Numbered from the stretch's first letter, positions 18,309-26,697 are shown. The stretch: DNA of 45,045 nt from Lachnospiraceae bacterium AM48-27BH (GCA_003478355.1 QUFC01000036.1:1-45045); one strand, 5' to 3'. Notes: generated by a model from the sequence alone, not told the origin. Made by a program: numbers and translations.

Positions 18309-18545
18309 TCAAATCTTTCTTTTGGAGAGTTCGTCCATGTATAATTCGGCAATATAGGATGGGCCATTGCACCATAATCGGGTCTGCTCATCGTAAAGTG
18401 CCTTGCCGGTTTTGGAAGAATAAAATTCCGGCAATATTTCCTTTGGACTTTTTCCTGTATCTTCTGCAATTTCTTCGACGGCCATGGTAATAAGAAGGTC
18501 AATCGTATAGTCTATTCGCTCTTTTGAAATCATTTCTTCAGCCAT
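18309..18545 (-). CDS. Small protein, probable third member of the DUF3791/DUF3990 module
   Basis: Starting at Met 18545 the protein has 78 residues: helical YTIDLLITMAVEEIAEDTGK followed by SSKTGKALYDEQTRLWCNGP and SYIAELYMDEL. I recall this kind of sequence near DUF3990 genes in gut Clostridia but cannot name a family. A complete IS200/IS605 element lies between it and the DUF3990 gene, so it has lost its operon promoter unless the insertion supplies one. Length and frame are intact. Confidence 0.6.
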   Translation of the reverse strand: MAEEMISKERIDYTIDLLITMAVEEIAEDTGKSPKEILPEFYSSKTGKALYDEQTRLWCNGPSYIAELYMDELSKRKI

Positions 18546-18593
18546 ATTTTCTCGCTTTCCACAAAATGCAGGCAATCAAGCGCTGCAGTTGTT

Positions 18594-18697
18594 GTGACAT
18601 GCTCCCCCCACTTAGCTAACGCTTGAAGTGGGGGCTTCTCGTTCGATTGCCCGATAGGGCAAAGCATAAGCGAGCTATCCCCGTGTGTCCCACGGTT
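18594..18697 (-). ncRNA. Right end of IS605 element and probable omega-RNA scaffold
   Basis: About 104 bases downstream of tnpB are nearly identical (about five differences) to 26698-26801. On the minus strand they fold as GCCCTATCGGGC and as a long AGCCCCCACTT/AAGTGGGGGG hairpin. In IS605 elements the TnpB guide RNA ends at the right end and its guide is the adjoining host sequence, here starting AACAACTGCAGCGCTTGA. RNA function is inferred. Confidence 0.65.
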
Positions 18698-18736
18698 CTG
18701 TTGGAATCTTATTTGTATTTTCCCATTTGAGAAATA

Positions 18737-19855
18737 TCAGGAAATTTTTCTTTCTGCATCCATCTCATTTCCTGCCATTCGCAGTCCTTCCCTACAGATA
18801 TTTACAGCTGCATTTTCATCACGACTCATCCGGTTTCCACATTCACAATCATAAATGCGATCATCCAGTTTCAGATCTTTCCTGATTTTTCCGCAACAAC
18901 TACAGCGTTTTGAACTGGGATACCATGGATCGATACGAATCAGTTTCTTACCGGCACGTTCCAGCTTATAAGAAAGATAGTTCGTAAACATTCCCCAGCC
19001 ATTATCATGAACGCTTTTCCCAAATCGTGAATCCTGACTCATTTCTTTCATATTCAACGATTCGATGCACACAAGATCATAGAAATTGGTTATCTTTCTG
19101 GATTCTTTATGCAGAAAATCTTTTCGCTGATGTGCGATATGAGTATGGATCCTTGCCACTTTTTTTTGCTGTTTTTTATAACGGTTGCTTCCTTTTTCAC
19201 AGTGACTCAGCCTGCGCTGCTCTCTTGCAAGTTTTTTCTGGGCTTTTCGGAAAAAGCGTGGATAGTCTGCGTGATACCCATTGGAATCTACATACAATTC
19301 TTTCATAGAAAAGTCCAGTCCAAGGACTGTTTTTACCGTCTGATTTTTAGGAATCGGTTCTTCGCAGCAATACAATAAAGAAACATAATACCGCCCATCA
19401 GCTTCCTGGCTGATCGTAGCACCTTTTAACTGACCGCTTTCATTTATCGTTCTATGTTGTTTTACACGAACCAATCCTGCTTTTGGAAGTTTTAATTTTC
19501 CATTCTGCAGAGAAATATTTCCATTCACGCAGTTTGTTGTATAGCTTTTTACCGGATTCTTCTTTGATTTGAATCTCGGAAAACCAACAGAAGCATCACG
19601 GAAAAAATTTTTATAAGCTGTCTGCAAATGCAGCTGTGCATTGCACAGTGCAAGGCTGTCTACTTCCTTTAGCCAGGGAAATTCTGGCTTATATTTTGCA
19701 GGGGTAACCTGTAATGTTTTTCCTGTCTTCTCGTAATATTCTTTCTTTTCCGCAAGCATACGGTTATATACAAAACGAACGCACCCAAACGTCCTTGCAA
19801 ACAATTCTTTTTGTGTTTTATTCGGGTAAATCCGAAAACGGTACACGATGTTCAC
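18737..19855 (-). CDS. tnpB: TnpB RNA-guided nuclease of IS605 element
   Basis: The 372-residue protein begins MNIVYRFRIYPNKTQKELFA, as typical TnpB. All three RuvC acidic residues are visible: Asp in LGLDFSMKELY, Glu in VCIESLNMKEM, Asp in MSRDENAAVNI. The zinc finger CSCCGKIRKDL with CECGNR is complete. TnpB proteins are omega-RNA-guided endonucleases, ancestors of Cas12, that help retain the element after excision. The start overlaps tnpA by 38 bases. Length is at the short end of normal. The protein looks active. Confidence 0.95.
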   Translation of the reverse strand: MNIVYRFRIYPNKTQKELFARTFGCVRFVYNRMLAEKKEYYEKTGKTLQVTPAKYKPEFPWLKEVDSLALCNAQLHLQTAYKNFFRDASVGFPRFKSKKNPVKSYTTNCVNGNISLQNGKLKLPKAGLVRVKQHRTINESGQLKGATISQEADGRYYVSLLYCCEEPIPKNQTVKTVLGLDFSMKELYVDSNGYHADYPRFFRKAQKKLAREQRRLSHCEKGSNRYKKQQKKVARIHTHIAHQRKDFLHKESRKITNFYDLVCIESLNMKEMSQDSRFGKSVHDNGWGMFTNYLSYKLERAGKKLIRIDPWYPSSKRCSCCGKIRKDLKLDDRIYDCECGNRMSRDENAAVNICREGLRMAGNEMDAERKIS

Positions 19856-20258
19856 TTTTGCCTTCTCCCTGTGTTTCGATGTACTGACGGATCACCTCAA
19901 TTGGTGCCCCGCCTGCACTTAACAAACAAAAACTCTGGCTCCAGAACATTTCCTTCCACAGCTTTTTCCGGACCTCCGGATACTCTTTCTTGAGCAATCG
20001 GCTGCTTGCACTTTTGTATGCATTAATGAACTTACTAAGTTCCGATTTCGGATGAGCACGGAACATAATGTGCACATGATCCCGATCATGATTCCATTCT
20101 TCCAGTGTAATGTGATAATTGGAAGCAATATACTCAAAAATCTCTTTTGCACGATCTGAAATGGGATCTGTTAATACCTTTTTTCGGTATTTTATAACCA
20201 GAATCAAATGATAATACAACAAAAATACTGAATGCGCATTACTATCTAATTTTCTCAT
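19818..20258 (-). CDS. tnpA: Y1 HUH transposase of IS200/IS605 family
   Basis: The 146-residue protein has the HUH motif in DRDHVHIMFRAHPKSELS and the catalytic Tyr in EVIRQYIETQGEG. It nicks and joins single-stranded DNA at element ends, moving preferentially on the lagging strand. AAGGAAGG precedes the ATG. Expression is likely from TAGACA-17-TATAAT at 20294-20322, covered by LexA-like dyads. Length is normal and no disruption is visible. Confidence 0.95.
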   Translation of the reverse strand: MRKLDSNAHSVFLLYYHLILVIKYRKKVLTDPISDRAKEIFEYIASNYHITLEEWNHDRDHVHIMFRAHPKSELSKFINAYKSASSRLLKKEYPEVRKKLWKEMFWSQSFCLLSAGGAPIEVIRQYIETQGEGKSEHRVPFSDLPE

Positions 20259-20293
20259 AGCTATCAGCCTTCCTTTTATTATCGACTGATCAT

Positions 20294-20322
20294 ATTATAC
20301 CATGCAAACATCTGTTTGTCTA
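20294..20322 (-). promoter_or_regulatory. Promoter of tnpA
   Basis: On the minus strand TAGACA (20317-20322), 17 bases, then TATAAT (20294-20299), about 36 bases before the tnpA start. The spacer and -35 edge contain the dyad CAAACATCTGTTTG. Confidence 0.7.
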
Positions 20323-20344
20323 TGTTTTGTAGAACATTTGTTCT
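20305..20344. promoter_or_regulatory. Two LexA-like dyads over the tnpA promoter
   Basis: CAAACATCTGTTTG (20305-20318) and AGAACATTTGTTCT (20331-20344) are perfect or near-perfect palindromes, with centres 26 bases apart. The second has the Gram-positive LexA core GAAC-N4-GTTC exactly, as at 4158. Repression by LexA is inferred. Confidence 0.6.
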
Positions 20345-20457
20345 TATTTGTTCAGCAGCACAGAAATGTGCAATATTCCAACATGCCAGTTATTGCATAA
20401 TTTACAAAAACAAAAGCGGGCAATTCATCTCACCACCTGTAGAGGATGGGAGAATTC

Positions 20458-20976
20458 TTACAGTATGTTGTTAAAACAATACTGATCCTTTAACTTATTC
20501 GGAAGTAGCTGTTTAATACAAAAATCATCAGCTTCCTTGCTTCCGGCTATTCCAAAGGCGCCGACTAGGTATGCGGCCAGCGTTGCATTTGTCGCATCAT
20601 CCGCAATTTTCCCAGCAATAATATCATATTTTGCCATAGCATCTTCAACATCCAGAAACAAAAGTCTTTTTCGATGAGCCGCAACACAGTGCAGCCATTC
20701 CACATTTGCATCATCAAATGCATATGTGGATAATTCTGGTGAAGGTCTTAACTGAAAGATGGAAAGATAGCCATAATCCTGATTCTCTTTAATGCTTCCA
20801 TTTGCGAATGCTTTAGCAATGGAAGTCTTGAGAAAACGAATAGACTGGTCCTTGGAGGTGGTTAGATAAAAGCCTTGGCCAAAGTCTTTTCGTCTGGCGC
20901 ATCTTTCCAATAAAGACTTCTTTACTTCACAATAGCTGCCATGGTAAAGGATAAGCCCATCTGTAAAATCAAGCAC
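20458..20976 (-). CDS. DUF3990 family protein, probable toxin
   Basis: The 172-residue protein has the DUF3990 signature: GLILYHGSYCEVKKS, then RRKDFGQGFYLTTSKDQSIR. To my knowledge the family belongs to the ADP-ribosyltransferase fold and pairs with DUF3791 genes in toxin-antitoxin-like modules. The start overlaps the DUF3791 gene by eight bases. The natural downstream partner is displaced by an IS605 insertion starting within about 100 bases. Enzyme activity is not shown by sequence alone. Confidence 0.8.
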   Translation of the reverse strand: MLDFTDGLILYHGSYCEVKKSLLERCARRKDFGQGFYLTTSKDQSIRFLKTSIAKAFANGSIKENQDYGYLSIFQLRPSPELSTYAFDDANVEWLHCVAAHRKRLLFLDVEDAMAKYDIIAGKIADDATNATLAAYLVGAFGIAGSKEADDFCIKQLLPNKLKDQYCFNNIL

Positions 20977-21193
20977 TAATTTGGATCCCTTTTCTTTGAA
21001 GAAATTCCGTGATGTCTTCTAATACAGCATCATCTCCTTCGCAGTGAAAAATCCCATAACAATTTTCGATATAGCCAAGTACATCTGCTTTTCCGAAGAT
21101 GTTAAAAATCTCATCCACAGGAAGATGCCATTCCTTTGATGCTAAACGTACCAATCGGGTCTGCATGAATATGATCTCTTCTTTTTCGCTCAT
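20969..21193 (-). CDS. DUF3791 family protein, probable antitoxin
   Basis: The 74-residue helical protein reads IIFMQTRLVRLASKEWHLPV and then GYIENCYGIFHCEGDDAVLE and ITEFLQRKG. This matches the DUF3791 pattern, although the usual YxVLHT is YGIFHC here. It lies directly upstream of and overlaps the DUF3990 gene. AAAGGAGG precedes the ATG. Its promoter is one of two almost identical copies (21215-21261). Confidence 0.75.
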   Translation of the reverse strand: MSEKEEIIFMQTRLVRLASKEWHLPVDEIFNIFGKADVLGYIENCYGIFHCEGDDAVLEDITEFLQRKGIQISA

Positions 21194-21214
21194 CGCGAAA
21201 TCCTCCTTTCTGAG

Positions 21215-21261
21215 CTATTTCTATACTCCATATTAACACAATATCTGTGCGTGAACAAGAT
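21215..21261 (-). promoter_or_regulatory. Duplicated promoter, copy 1 (upstream of DUF3791/DUF3990)
   Basis: On the minus strand TTGTTC (21253-21258), 17 bases, then TAATAT (21230-21235). The 47-base block has only three differences from 21835-21881. Confidence 0.7.
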
Positions 21262-21291
21262 GACGATGCGGCAACCAATTCAGTAAGCTTT

Positions 21292-21738
21292 TTAGTCAAG
21301 TTCGTCAACTACAATAGATTTTTTATATTCCTGCTTTCCTTCATAATCTCCGGTATATCCACTGGCCAGAAACCAATCTGACATTGCCTTCCTCTTTTGA
21401 AGGCCGCGCAATGCTTTTTCGTAATCAAAAACATAGGAATCTGCTATAAAATTTTTGCACAGCTCCCGGATATATATTATGTCATGTTCTGGTTTACCCT
21501 GAAAACCGTATTCCGTTTCATAATTCGGGTTGTCGGAATAGCTTTTGCGGTGTCCGGCATAGAAGATAACGTCATAGCAGCATTCGCGACGAATTTTCCG
21601 TTCCCGATCTGATTGCTGCCAGTACGGATCACTATAGTCGGTAATCTTAATGTCGAATACCTTCTTTTCATCCATGTCAAAAAAATGGACACGGTAACGG
21701 CCGTCCCCTTCTTCAATCCACTCAAATTTTATAATCAT
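21292..21738 (-). CDS. Unknown 148-aa protein flanked by duplicated promoters
   Basis: The start at 21738 follows CAGGAGGAAA. The protein begins MIIKFEWIEEGDGRYRVHFF and is soluble, with a basic middle (SDRERKIRRECCYDVIFYAG) and acidic tail. I recognise no family. It is driven by a copy of the promoter that also drives the toxin-antitoxin-like pair next door, so the two may be co-regulated. It could be an accessory or an immunity-like gene, but only the shared promoter supports this. Confidence 0.65.
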   Translation of the reverse strand: MIIKFEWIEEGDGRYRVHFFDMDEKKVFDIKITDYSDPYWQQSDRERKIRRECCYDVIFYAGHRKSYSDNPNYETEYGFQGKPEHDIIYIRELCKNFIADSYVFDYEKALRGLQKRKAMSDWFLASGYTGDYEGKQEYKKSIVVDELD

Positions 21739-21834
21739 TTTCCTCCTGGTTATCTTTACTTTCCGTATATGCCATATAATATTTTTTTCGACCAAGGGTT
21801 CTATGGTGACCGGGAGCTATGTAATTCTCCCCCA

Positions 21835-21881
21835 CTATTTCCATACCCCATCTTAACACAATATCTGTGCGTGAACAAGAT
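21835..21881 (-). promoter_or_regulatory. Duplicated promoter, copy 2
   Basis: On the minus strand TTGTTC (21873-21878), 17 bases, then TAAGAT (21850-21855). Differs from copy 1 at three of 47 positions. It begins 14 bases after the helicase gene ends. Confidence 0.7.
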
Positions 21882-21894
21882 ACCGCGGCAGCGG

Positions 21895-24510
21895 TCAATC
21901 GACATAGTTTTTAAACTCCGGATACAGCGGGGCGTCGGAAAAACTACCCTGCAAAAGAAAGAGGTTTCGTTTGGCCCGGGTCATGGAAACATACAGCAGG
22001 TTCCGGCCCTCTTCTGATTCTTCAAACTCTTCTACTCCATAAATCACTACGGTGGGAAATTCTTTCCCTTTTGATTTATGAGCAGTAAGAAGGGTAATCG
22101 TATCAGGGTTTGCGGGATATTCAACCTCTGCCGTATCAGAAAATTCGATCATGGCATTCACATGGTTAAGAAATTCGGAAGCTGTATTGATAGCCCTCAT
22201 TTCGATGCGGGAGCACAACTCTTCTACTGCCGGATGTTCCTCCTTCTGCCAGAGAAACTGGTAAATGGACCGAACGGCATCGGACAAATCCTGGGCATAC
22301 AGAAGTTTTTTACAGGAATAAAGTGTCCTGGCAAGTGCGATACCGGGACTGCCGGCTGCTTCATATATTTCAAGCAGATCCGGATCATATAAATCTGGTT
22401 CTGGAAGATTGAAATATTTTAAGAAGCTTTCCAACATATGATTCCGCTCGACGGGAATGTCTAGTTCATATCCATTTCGTTTCAGCTGTCTGTAGAGCGC
22501 TAGTGGATCATGGAAATTGGTCACATAGAGAGAAAATGTGTCACGAATGGCAATAAATACCTCATCCTTTATGAGTAATGTTCTGGGTGAAGTTGCAAGG
22601 TAAAAACCATCTAAACTTTTTTTGATCTTTTCCAATGCTTTATTTTTGCGCGCAATGATGGCAATATCTCCAGGTTTATAACCAGAGCGTTCTGCGGATG
22701 CAATCAGATCCCGGATGGTATCTACCAGAACATTTTTCCGATAAATCGGCCGAACCGTAGCGCGGTGATGGGAACGCAGAGATTTGCGATACCGATTCGT
22801 ATTATTGGCAATCAGTGCATTTGCTGCTTCCAAAATATGGTCTACCGACCGAAAATTATCTGGAAGAATCACGATTTTACTGTTGCTCCACATCTCCTGA
22901 AAATGAAGCAGGTAATAGTTGCTTCCTCCGCGCCAGGAATAAATACTCTGATCATCGTCCCCCACAACCACAATATTTCCATGGGATGCGATGGCGTATA
23001 CCAGATCGACCTGATCTGACGAGATATCCTGGAATTCATCAATCATTACATAGCAAAAACGCTGCTGATAGCTTTTTAATACATCTGGATATTCGCTAAA
23101 CAGTTGGTTGGTAAGCTGGATCTGTTCATCAAAGCAGATATATCCCTCATCTTTCATTCGTTCCTTCAGTTTCTGATAAAGGCACCCTAAACCATCCGGA
23201 TCAGGAAAATCCGCATGTTTTTTCCACTCTTCCAGTCCGTCTTTCTCAATGGAAAGTACAGCGTTGTAAATCCTGCTCAGCAGGCCGAAATCACCGGTGA
23301 ATCCGTCATAGTTAATGCCGGACAATGGAGCGATTTCATCAATGATCTGCAAAATAAGACGATAGTAGTCTACCTTCTCTGCAATTTTTAAGGATTTTCC
23401 GATGAAGTCCTCATGTTTGCAAAGAATCGTGTAGCCAAGGCTGTGGAAGGTAAAGATGGCCGGCAATGCACCTCCTTCACCGAGCACCCGTCTGGCACGT
23501 TCCAGAATTTCGCCAGCGGCCTTTTTTGTAAAGGTGACAAAAAGAATTTGTTCCGGTAAAATCCCGTTTTTGATCATACGCACCATACGCGCAATCAGAC
23601 AGTGGGTTTTGCCGGCACCAGGTACCGCGATGACTGCCATAGGGCCCTCCATGTGTTCAACAACCTTTCGCTGCTCTGGGGTTAATCCTTTCTCTAAATC
23701 GACTGTTTCCGCCGGAACAGAAATGGAAGTTTCTTCTGGCTGATTTTCTGGTGCCAATGTGGAAGTATTCTGCTGATGGCACAAGTCCGTATAGAGGCAG
23801 TCCGCACATTTTTGAGGTATGGAAAGATGGATTGCGCTCAGGAGAGCCTGGGTGGCATCTTCTATTCCGCCATAGCTCATTTGAAGATAGCATTTTCCTT
23901 CTGTATACTGTGAGGCCAGGAAATCGGCCTTATCCTCTTTGGATTTCAAGTAGCAGATTATGGAAATTGTTCCCTGGCCATAGGATGGAGCGCTGATCAG
24001 GTATTGTAACAGCAGCTCCGGGCTGTAATATGCCTGGGTCTCTTGCTTCCTGGCTCTTACAGAATACTGTGGCTCGTTTGGAAAAATGCTTAAGGCGTAG
24101 ATCTGTTCCCCTTTTTTAAGGATCAGATCAGCTTGCGCAGATAATTCTGATATTGCTACGCGGTTGCAGCTTGCATTGACCGAGATTGTTGAGCAGAGCC
24201 TGGTTTTTAAAATCTGATAACCCTGGTCAAAAAACCAGTCGGCAAAGCGATGCCACCTGGTAAAGTCCTGGTCCCGGCAGGTTTCATACTGGCGGTTGTT
24301 AAGAAACCAATCCCTGCTGTATTCCAGAAATGCTTTTTCAAGCGCTTCTGAGAATGCGGTATACCCTTTGGATAATGCTAAAATTAAAGAGTCCTTCTTT
24401 TGATAAAAAAACTGAGTACGCTTTGATGCAGGATATAATCCCAGTTTTCCGAGACGGTAGTGGCTTTCGCAGTGGCGGAGCCGAATAAGATCCTTGATTG
24501 TAAGTTTCAT
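21895..24510 (-). CDS. UvrD-like helicase with N-terminal PD-(D/E)XK-type nuclease region
   Basis: The start at 24510 (MKLTIKDLIRLRHCESHYRL) follows AAAAAGGAGG; a longer in-frame start at 24648 would run through the leader terminator and is rejected. Residues 1-300 resemble the RecB/Cas4 nuclease fold with a Cys cluster (CADCLYTDLC) that may bind Fe-S. A superfamily 1 helicase follows: Walker A AVPGAGKTHCL, DEFQDISSDQV, GDDDQSIYSWRGG, TAHKSKGKEFPTVV and YVSMTRAKRNL. It probably processes DNA ends or recombination intermediates. Length is 871. Nuclease residues are not individually verified. Confidence 0.88.
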   Translation of the reverse strand: MKLTIKDLIRLRHCESHYRLGKLGLYPASKRTQFFYQKKDSLILALSKGYTAFSEALEKAFLEYSRDWFLNNRQYETCRDQDFTRWHRFADWFFDQGYQILKTRLCSTISVNASCNRVAISELSAQADLILKKGEQIYALSIFPNEPQYSVRARKQETQAYYSPELLLQYLISAPSYGQGTISIICYLKSKEDKADFLASQYTEGKCYLQMSYGGIEDATQALLSAIHLSIPQKCADCLYTDLCHQQNTSTLAPENQPEETSISVPAETVDLEKGLTPEQRKVVEHMEGPMAVIAVPGAGKTHCLIARMVRMIKNGILPEQILFVTFTKKAAGEILERARRVLGEGGALPAIFTFHSLGYTILCKHEDFIGKSLKIAEKVDYYRLILQIIDEIAPLSGINYDGFTGDFGLLSRIYNAVLSIEKDGLEEWKKHADFPDPDGLGCLYQKLKERMKDEGYICFDEQIQLTNQLFSEYPDVLKSYQQRFCYVMIDEFQDISSDQVDLVYAIASHGNIVVVGDDDQSIYSWRGGSNYYLLHFQEMWSNSKIVILPDNFRSVDHILEAANALIANNTNRYRKSLRSHHRATVRPIYRKNVLVDTIRDLIASAERSGYKPGDIAIIARKNKALEKIKKSLDGFYLATSPRTLLIKDEVFIAIRDTFSLYVTNFHDPLALYRQLKRNGYELDIPVERNHMLESFLKYFNLPEPDLYDPDLLEIYEAAGSPGIALARTLYSCKKLLYAQDLSDAVRSIYQFLWQKEEHPAVEELCSRIEMRAINTASEFLNHVNAMIEFSDTAEVEYPANPDTITLLTAHKSKGKEFPTVVIYGVEEFEESEEGRNLLYVSMTRAKRNLFLLQGSFSDAPLYPEFKNYVD

Positions 24511-24531
24511 AGGTGAGTCCTCCTTTTTGGG

Positions 24532-24567
24532 CACGAAAAAAGGAACCTCCAAAAGGAAGTTCCTCCA
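24532..24567 (-). terminator. Leader terminator (copy 2) ahead of the helicase
   Basis: On the minus strand GGAACTTCC and GGAGGTTCC flank a four-base loop, followed by TTTTTTCGTGCCC. The T-tract ends about 20 bases before the helicase start. Near-copy of 8001-8034. Confidence 0.8.
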
Positions 24568-24677
24568 ACGTACATAGTTATTCTGTTTATTTTCCAGAAT
24601 TCCCCCACTCATTCGGCCATAAAATGGCGTGCGCTTTGTCAGAGACAAAAGTTGTTGAAATGAAAGAATCTATGAGT

Positions 24678-24706
24678 ATTTTATCATTGGATTTGGGGCA
24701 AATCAA
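24678..24706 (-). promoter_or_regulatory. Promoter of duplicated leader, copy 2 (helicase)
   Basis: On the minus strand TTGATT (24701-24706), 17 bases, then TAAAAT (24678-24683). It gives a leader of about 160 bases with strong similarity to 7979-8140. Confidence 0.65.
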
Positions 24707-24764
24707 GGATTATCAGATGATGGTATGACCATTTATGTAGATCAATGGGAAGAAATGTGCTATG

Positions 24765-24809
24765 CAAAAAAGGCTGCAGAACCTTCAGCAGAAAATGAAG
24801 TTCGGCAGC
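24765..24809 (-). terminator. Terminator after the DUF1810 gene
   Basis: On the minus strand GCTGCCGAACTTC pairs with GAAGGTTCTGCAGC around a loop, followed by CTTTTTTGC. Confidence 0.8.
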
Positions 24810-24920
24810 TTTATGGTAGGATTGCTCACCATATTTTTTGTCTCTGTCTTAGCAAGAGTAGTTAGCTAACAACATCGTATTTTATTTTCACTGAAAAGTC
24901 AATATTCCTATGAAAAGCTT

Positions 24921-25349
24921 TTAACTTTCTACTTCCTGAAGAATTTCTAAGGTTTTGCTGTCTTTGACTCCGCCATAAAATTTTTGGAGTACCTTTTCAA
25001 ATACATCTATTTCCGGTGCAACAGTGGAAAATAAGGTCATACAGGATTGGAGCTTTCTATCATCTGGTTTACCCATTACTTTCTTTGCATCGTTGTCTTT
25101 AATTTCCAGCAGGACAGTAGATATTTCAATCAGATTATGACCGATGGTCGGATCCGTAATATAGTTTTCAGCTTCCTCACGGCTTTCAATGGCATAATAT
25201 TTCGCCATATCACTGTATCCGAGGCCACGAATCTGGGGAAATATGAAACACATCCAATGGCTTCTCTTTTTACCGGCTTTTAGTTCCGTATAAGCGTCAT
25301 AATAATAATTTTGCTGCGCTATCAGGAAACGATCTAATGATTTCTTCAT
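24921..25349 (-). CDS. DUF1810 family protein
   Basis: The start at 25349 follows AAGGAG; the family usually begins MxxLxRFLxAQ and here reads MKKSLDRFLIAQQNYYYDAY. GKKRSHWMCFIFPQIRGLGY and SDMAKYYAIESREEAENYI are characteristic. DUF1810 proteins are about 140-150 residues, function poorly known. It ends with its own terminator and lies 27 bases after the KfrA-like gene, so it is probably read from that gene's promoter. Confidence 0.9.
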   Translation of the reverse strand: MKKSLDRFLIAQQNYYYDAYTELKAGKKRSHWMCFIFPQIRGLGYSDMAKYYAIESREEAENYITDPTIGHNLIEISTVLLEIKDNDAKKVMGKPDDRKLQSCMTLFSTVAPEIDVFEKVLQKFYGGVKDSKTLEILQEVES

Positions 25350-25375
25350 GAATGACTCCTTAAAAATCAAAATAT

Positions 25376-26218
25376 TTACTTTGGCGAGGTTTCTGCAGCC
25401 GACAGTTGTTCAATTTTCGCCTGCAGCTTCGCATTTTCTTTATCTGCTTCTCTGAGACGATCCTGCATTTCACGCTCTTTATCCATGACGGCACGCTCCT
25501 TATCAATTTCCGCACGCAGTTGGCTTTCATTCAGCTGAGACTGCAGGGCTGAACATTTTTCTTGGAGTTCTTTGTACTGTTCCTGTAAATCCTTGTATTT
25601 TTCCAGATCGGCTTCCATACCAGTCATTTTTTTGAGAAGAAGATCATTGCTAGCAGTTTTTTCATTGGCAATCGTGCGGGCATCATCACGCTCACGGTAT
25701 GCATGCTCTTTTTCACTCATTACTTTTTCAATTTGAGCAGTGGTTTCTTTTTTTATGGCTTCAATCTGGGCAGCGGCATCCTCCTCTGCTTTATTCATCG
25801 TATCCATGGCCTCTTTTTGGAGCCTGTTAGCCAAATCAGTATTTTGCTGGGCCTTATCCATATCAATTTTGGCCTTTTCAATAGCCTGTTCTTTCTCTGT
25901 AATCGCAGTATTTAATGCTTCCTGAAGCCTAGAAATTTTGGCATCCTGACCGACTGCTATACCATTAAGTTGTTTAATTAATGCAGAGATCGTGGCTTCA
26001 ACTGCCAGTAAGGGGCCTTCTAACTCAGGATGTGTCCCTCTGACATTGTCGGACTCTGCAATATCAAGAATGCGCAGAATAGCATTCTCCTGCTGCTCGC
26101 CTTTTGGGTCTTCTAGATTTTTATACAGTTCAATGATGTGCATCAGCCGTTCCGATGCTGTTGCGGTCAAGCGCATGCTAACCGGTTTTTTTGCAGATTT
26201 TTCTTTGATTTCTTCCAT
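25376..26218 (-). CDS. KfrA-like coiled-coil DNA-binding protein
   Basis: Residues 10-40 (KKPVSMRLTATASERLMHII) look like a ribbon-helix-helix beginning. From about residue 95 to 270 the protein is one long coiled coil rich in Glu, Lys, Gln and Ala. A short DNA-binding head with a long coiled coil is the layout of plasmid KfrA-type proteins, which help partition and repress themselves. The upstream DNA is full of GTTTACGTTTAC-type sites and a perfect 16-base dyad, which the head probably binds. CAGGAG precedes the ATG. The family is not proven. Confidence 0.65.
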   Translation of the reverse strand: MEEIKEKSAKKPVSMRLTATASERLMHIIELYKNLEDPKGEQQENAILRILDIAESDNVRGTHPELEGPLLAVEATISALIKQLNGIAVGQDAKISRLQEALNTAITEKEQAIEKAKIDMDKAQQNTDLANRLQKEAMDTMNKAEEDAAAQIEAIKKETTAQIEKVMSEKEHAYRERDDARTIANEKTASNDLLLKKMTGMEADLEKYKDLQEQYKELQEKCSALQSQLNESQLRAEIDKERAVMDKEREMQDRLREADKENAKLQAKIEQLSAAETSPK

Positions 26219-26241
26219 AGGATGCTCCTGATTGATATAAA

Positions 26242-26597
26242 TATTTACGTTTACATTGTTTATGTTTACTCTAATTGTATTATAGCATCATACAGGCCAC
26301 ATAACAATTAAAAGTTTACTTTTTAGTGAAAAACGTAAACTTTTTATTGCGAGAAATGTAAATAAAAATAGCCCTGGACATTTATGCCCAAGGCTATATC
26401 ATGCAGCACCAATTTTACTTTGTAATTAAGCGAATACACAATGAATTTCACGATATATGTTGAATTTAAATCGCATGTGATCACAGATTCTCACATGTGA
26501 TAATCCTGCAGACAAGTACGGCAAATATTTTTGATTTGTGTCTGTTTAGGTATATTGAAATAAAAAGTTTACGTTTACGCAGTAAACGTAAACTTTT
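26242..26597. promoter_or_regulatory. Operator/centromere-like array upstream of the KfrA-like gene
   Basis: TTTACGTTTAC (26244-26254) and GTTTATGTTTAC (26258-26269) are direct repeats. AAAAGTTTAC and GTAAACTTTTT form a dyad at 26310-26345. A perfect dyad with 16-base arms AAAAGTTTACGTTTAC and a three-base centre spans 26563-26597. A different dyad, CATGTGA/TCACATG, lies at about 26474-26497. A hairpin ATAGCC/GGCTAT with T-tract at 26361-26398 may terminate or attenuate on the minus strand. The 479 bases hold no gene. Confidence 0.7.
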
Positions 26598-26697
26598 ATG
26601 ACGATAAGCAGCGATTATAACATATAGAACGAAAAATTCCATAAATGATGCTATTCTGCTGTTCCAGTGTAAGATCTAATCCAAGATCTTTTCAGGC

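Larger units (their letters stand above)
18594..20350 (-). mobile_element. IS200/IS605-family insertion element (tnpA plus tnpB)
   Basis: The element has a Y1 transposase gene and an overlapping tnpB gene in the same direction. Its right end is defined by comparison with the second copy at 26698; both begin GTGACAT. The left end is not defined by a second copy; I place it roughly between 20350 and 20450. Insertion lies between DUF3990 and the third toxin-antitoxin-like gene. Confidence 0.8.

Noticed and set aside
20726..20734. DnaA box TGTGGATAA inside the DUF3990 gene
   Set aside because: A single copy within coding sequence, far from the iterons; chance is likely.
24511..24648. Longer N-terminus for the nuclease-helicase
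   Set aside because: The in-frame extension runs through the leader hairpin and T-tract, and the ATG at 24510 has a strong ribosome site and resembles the start stump at 7978.
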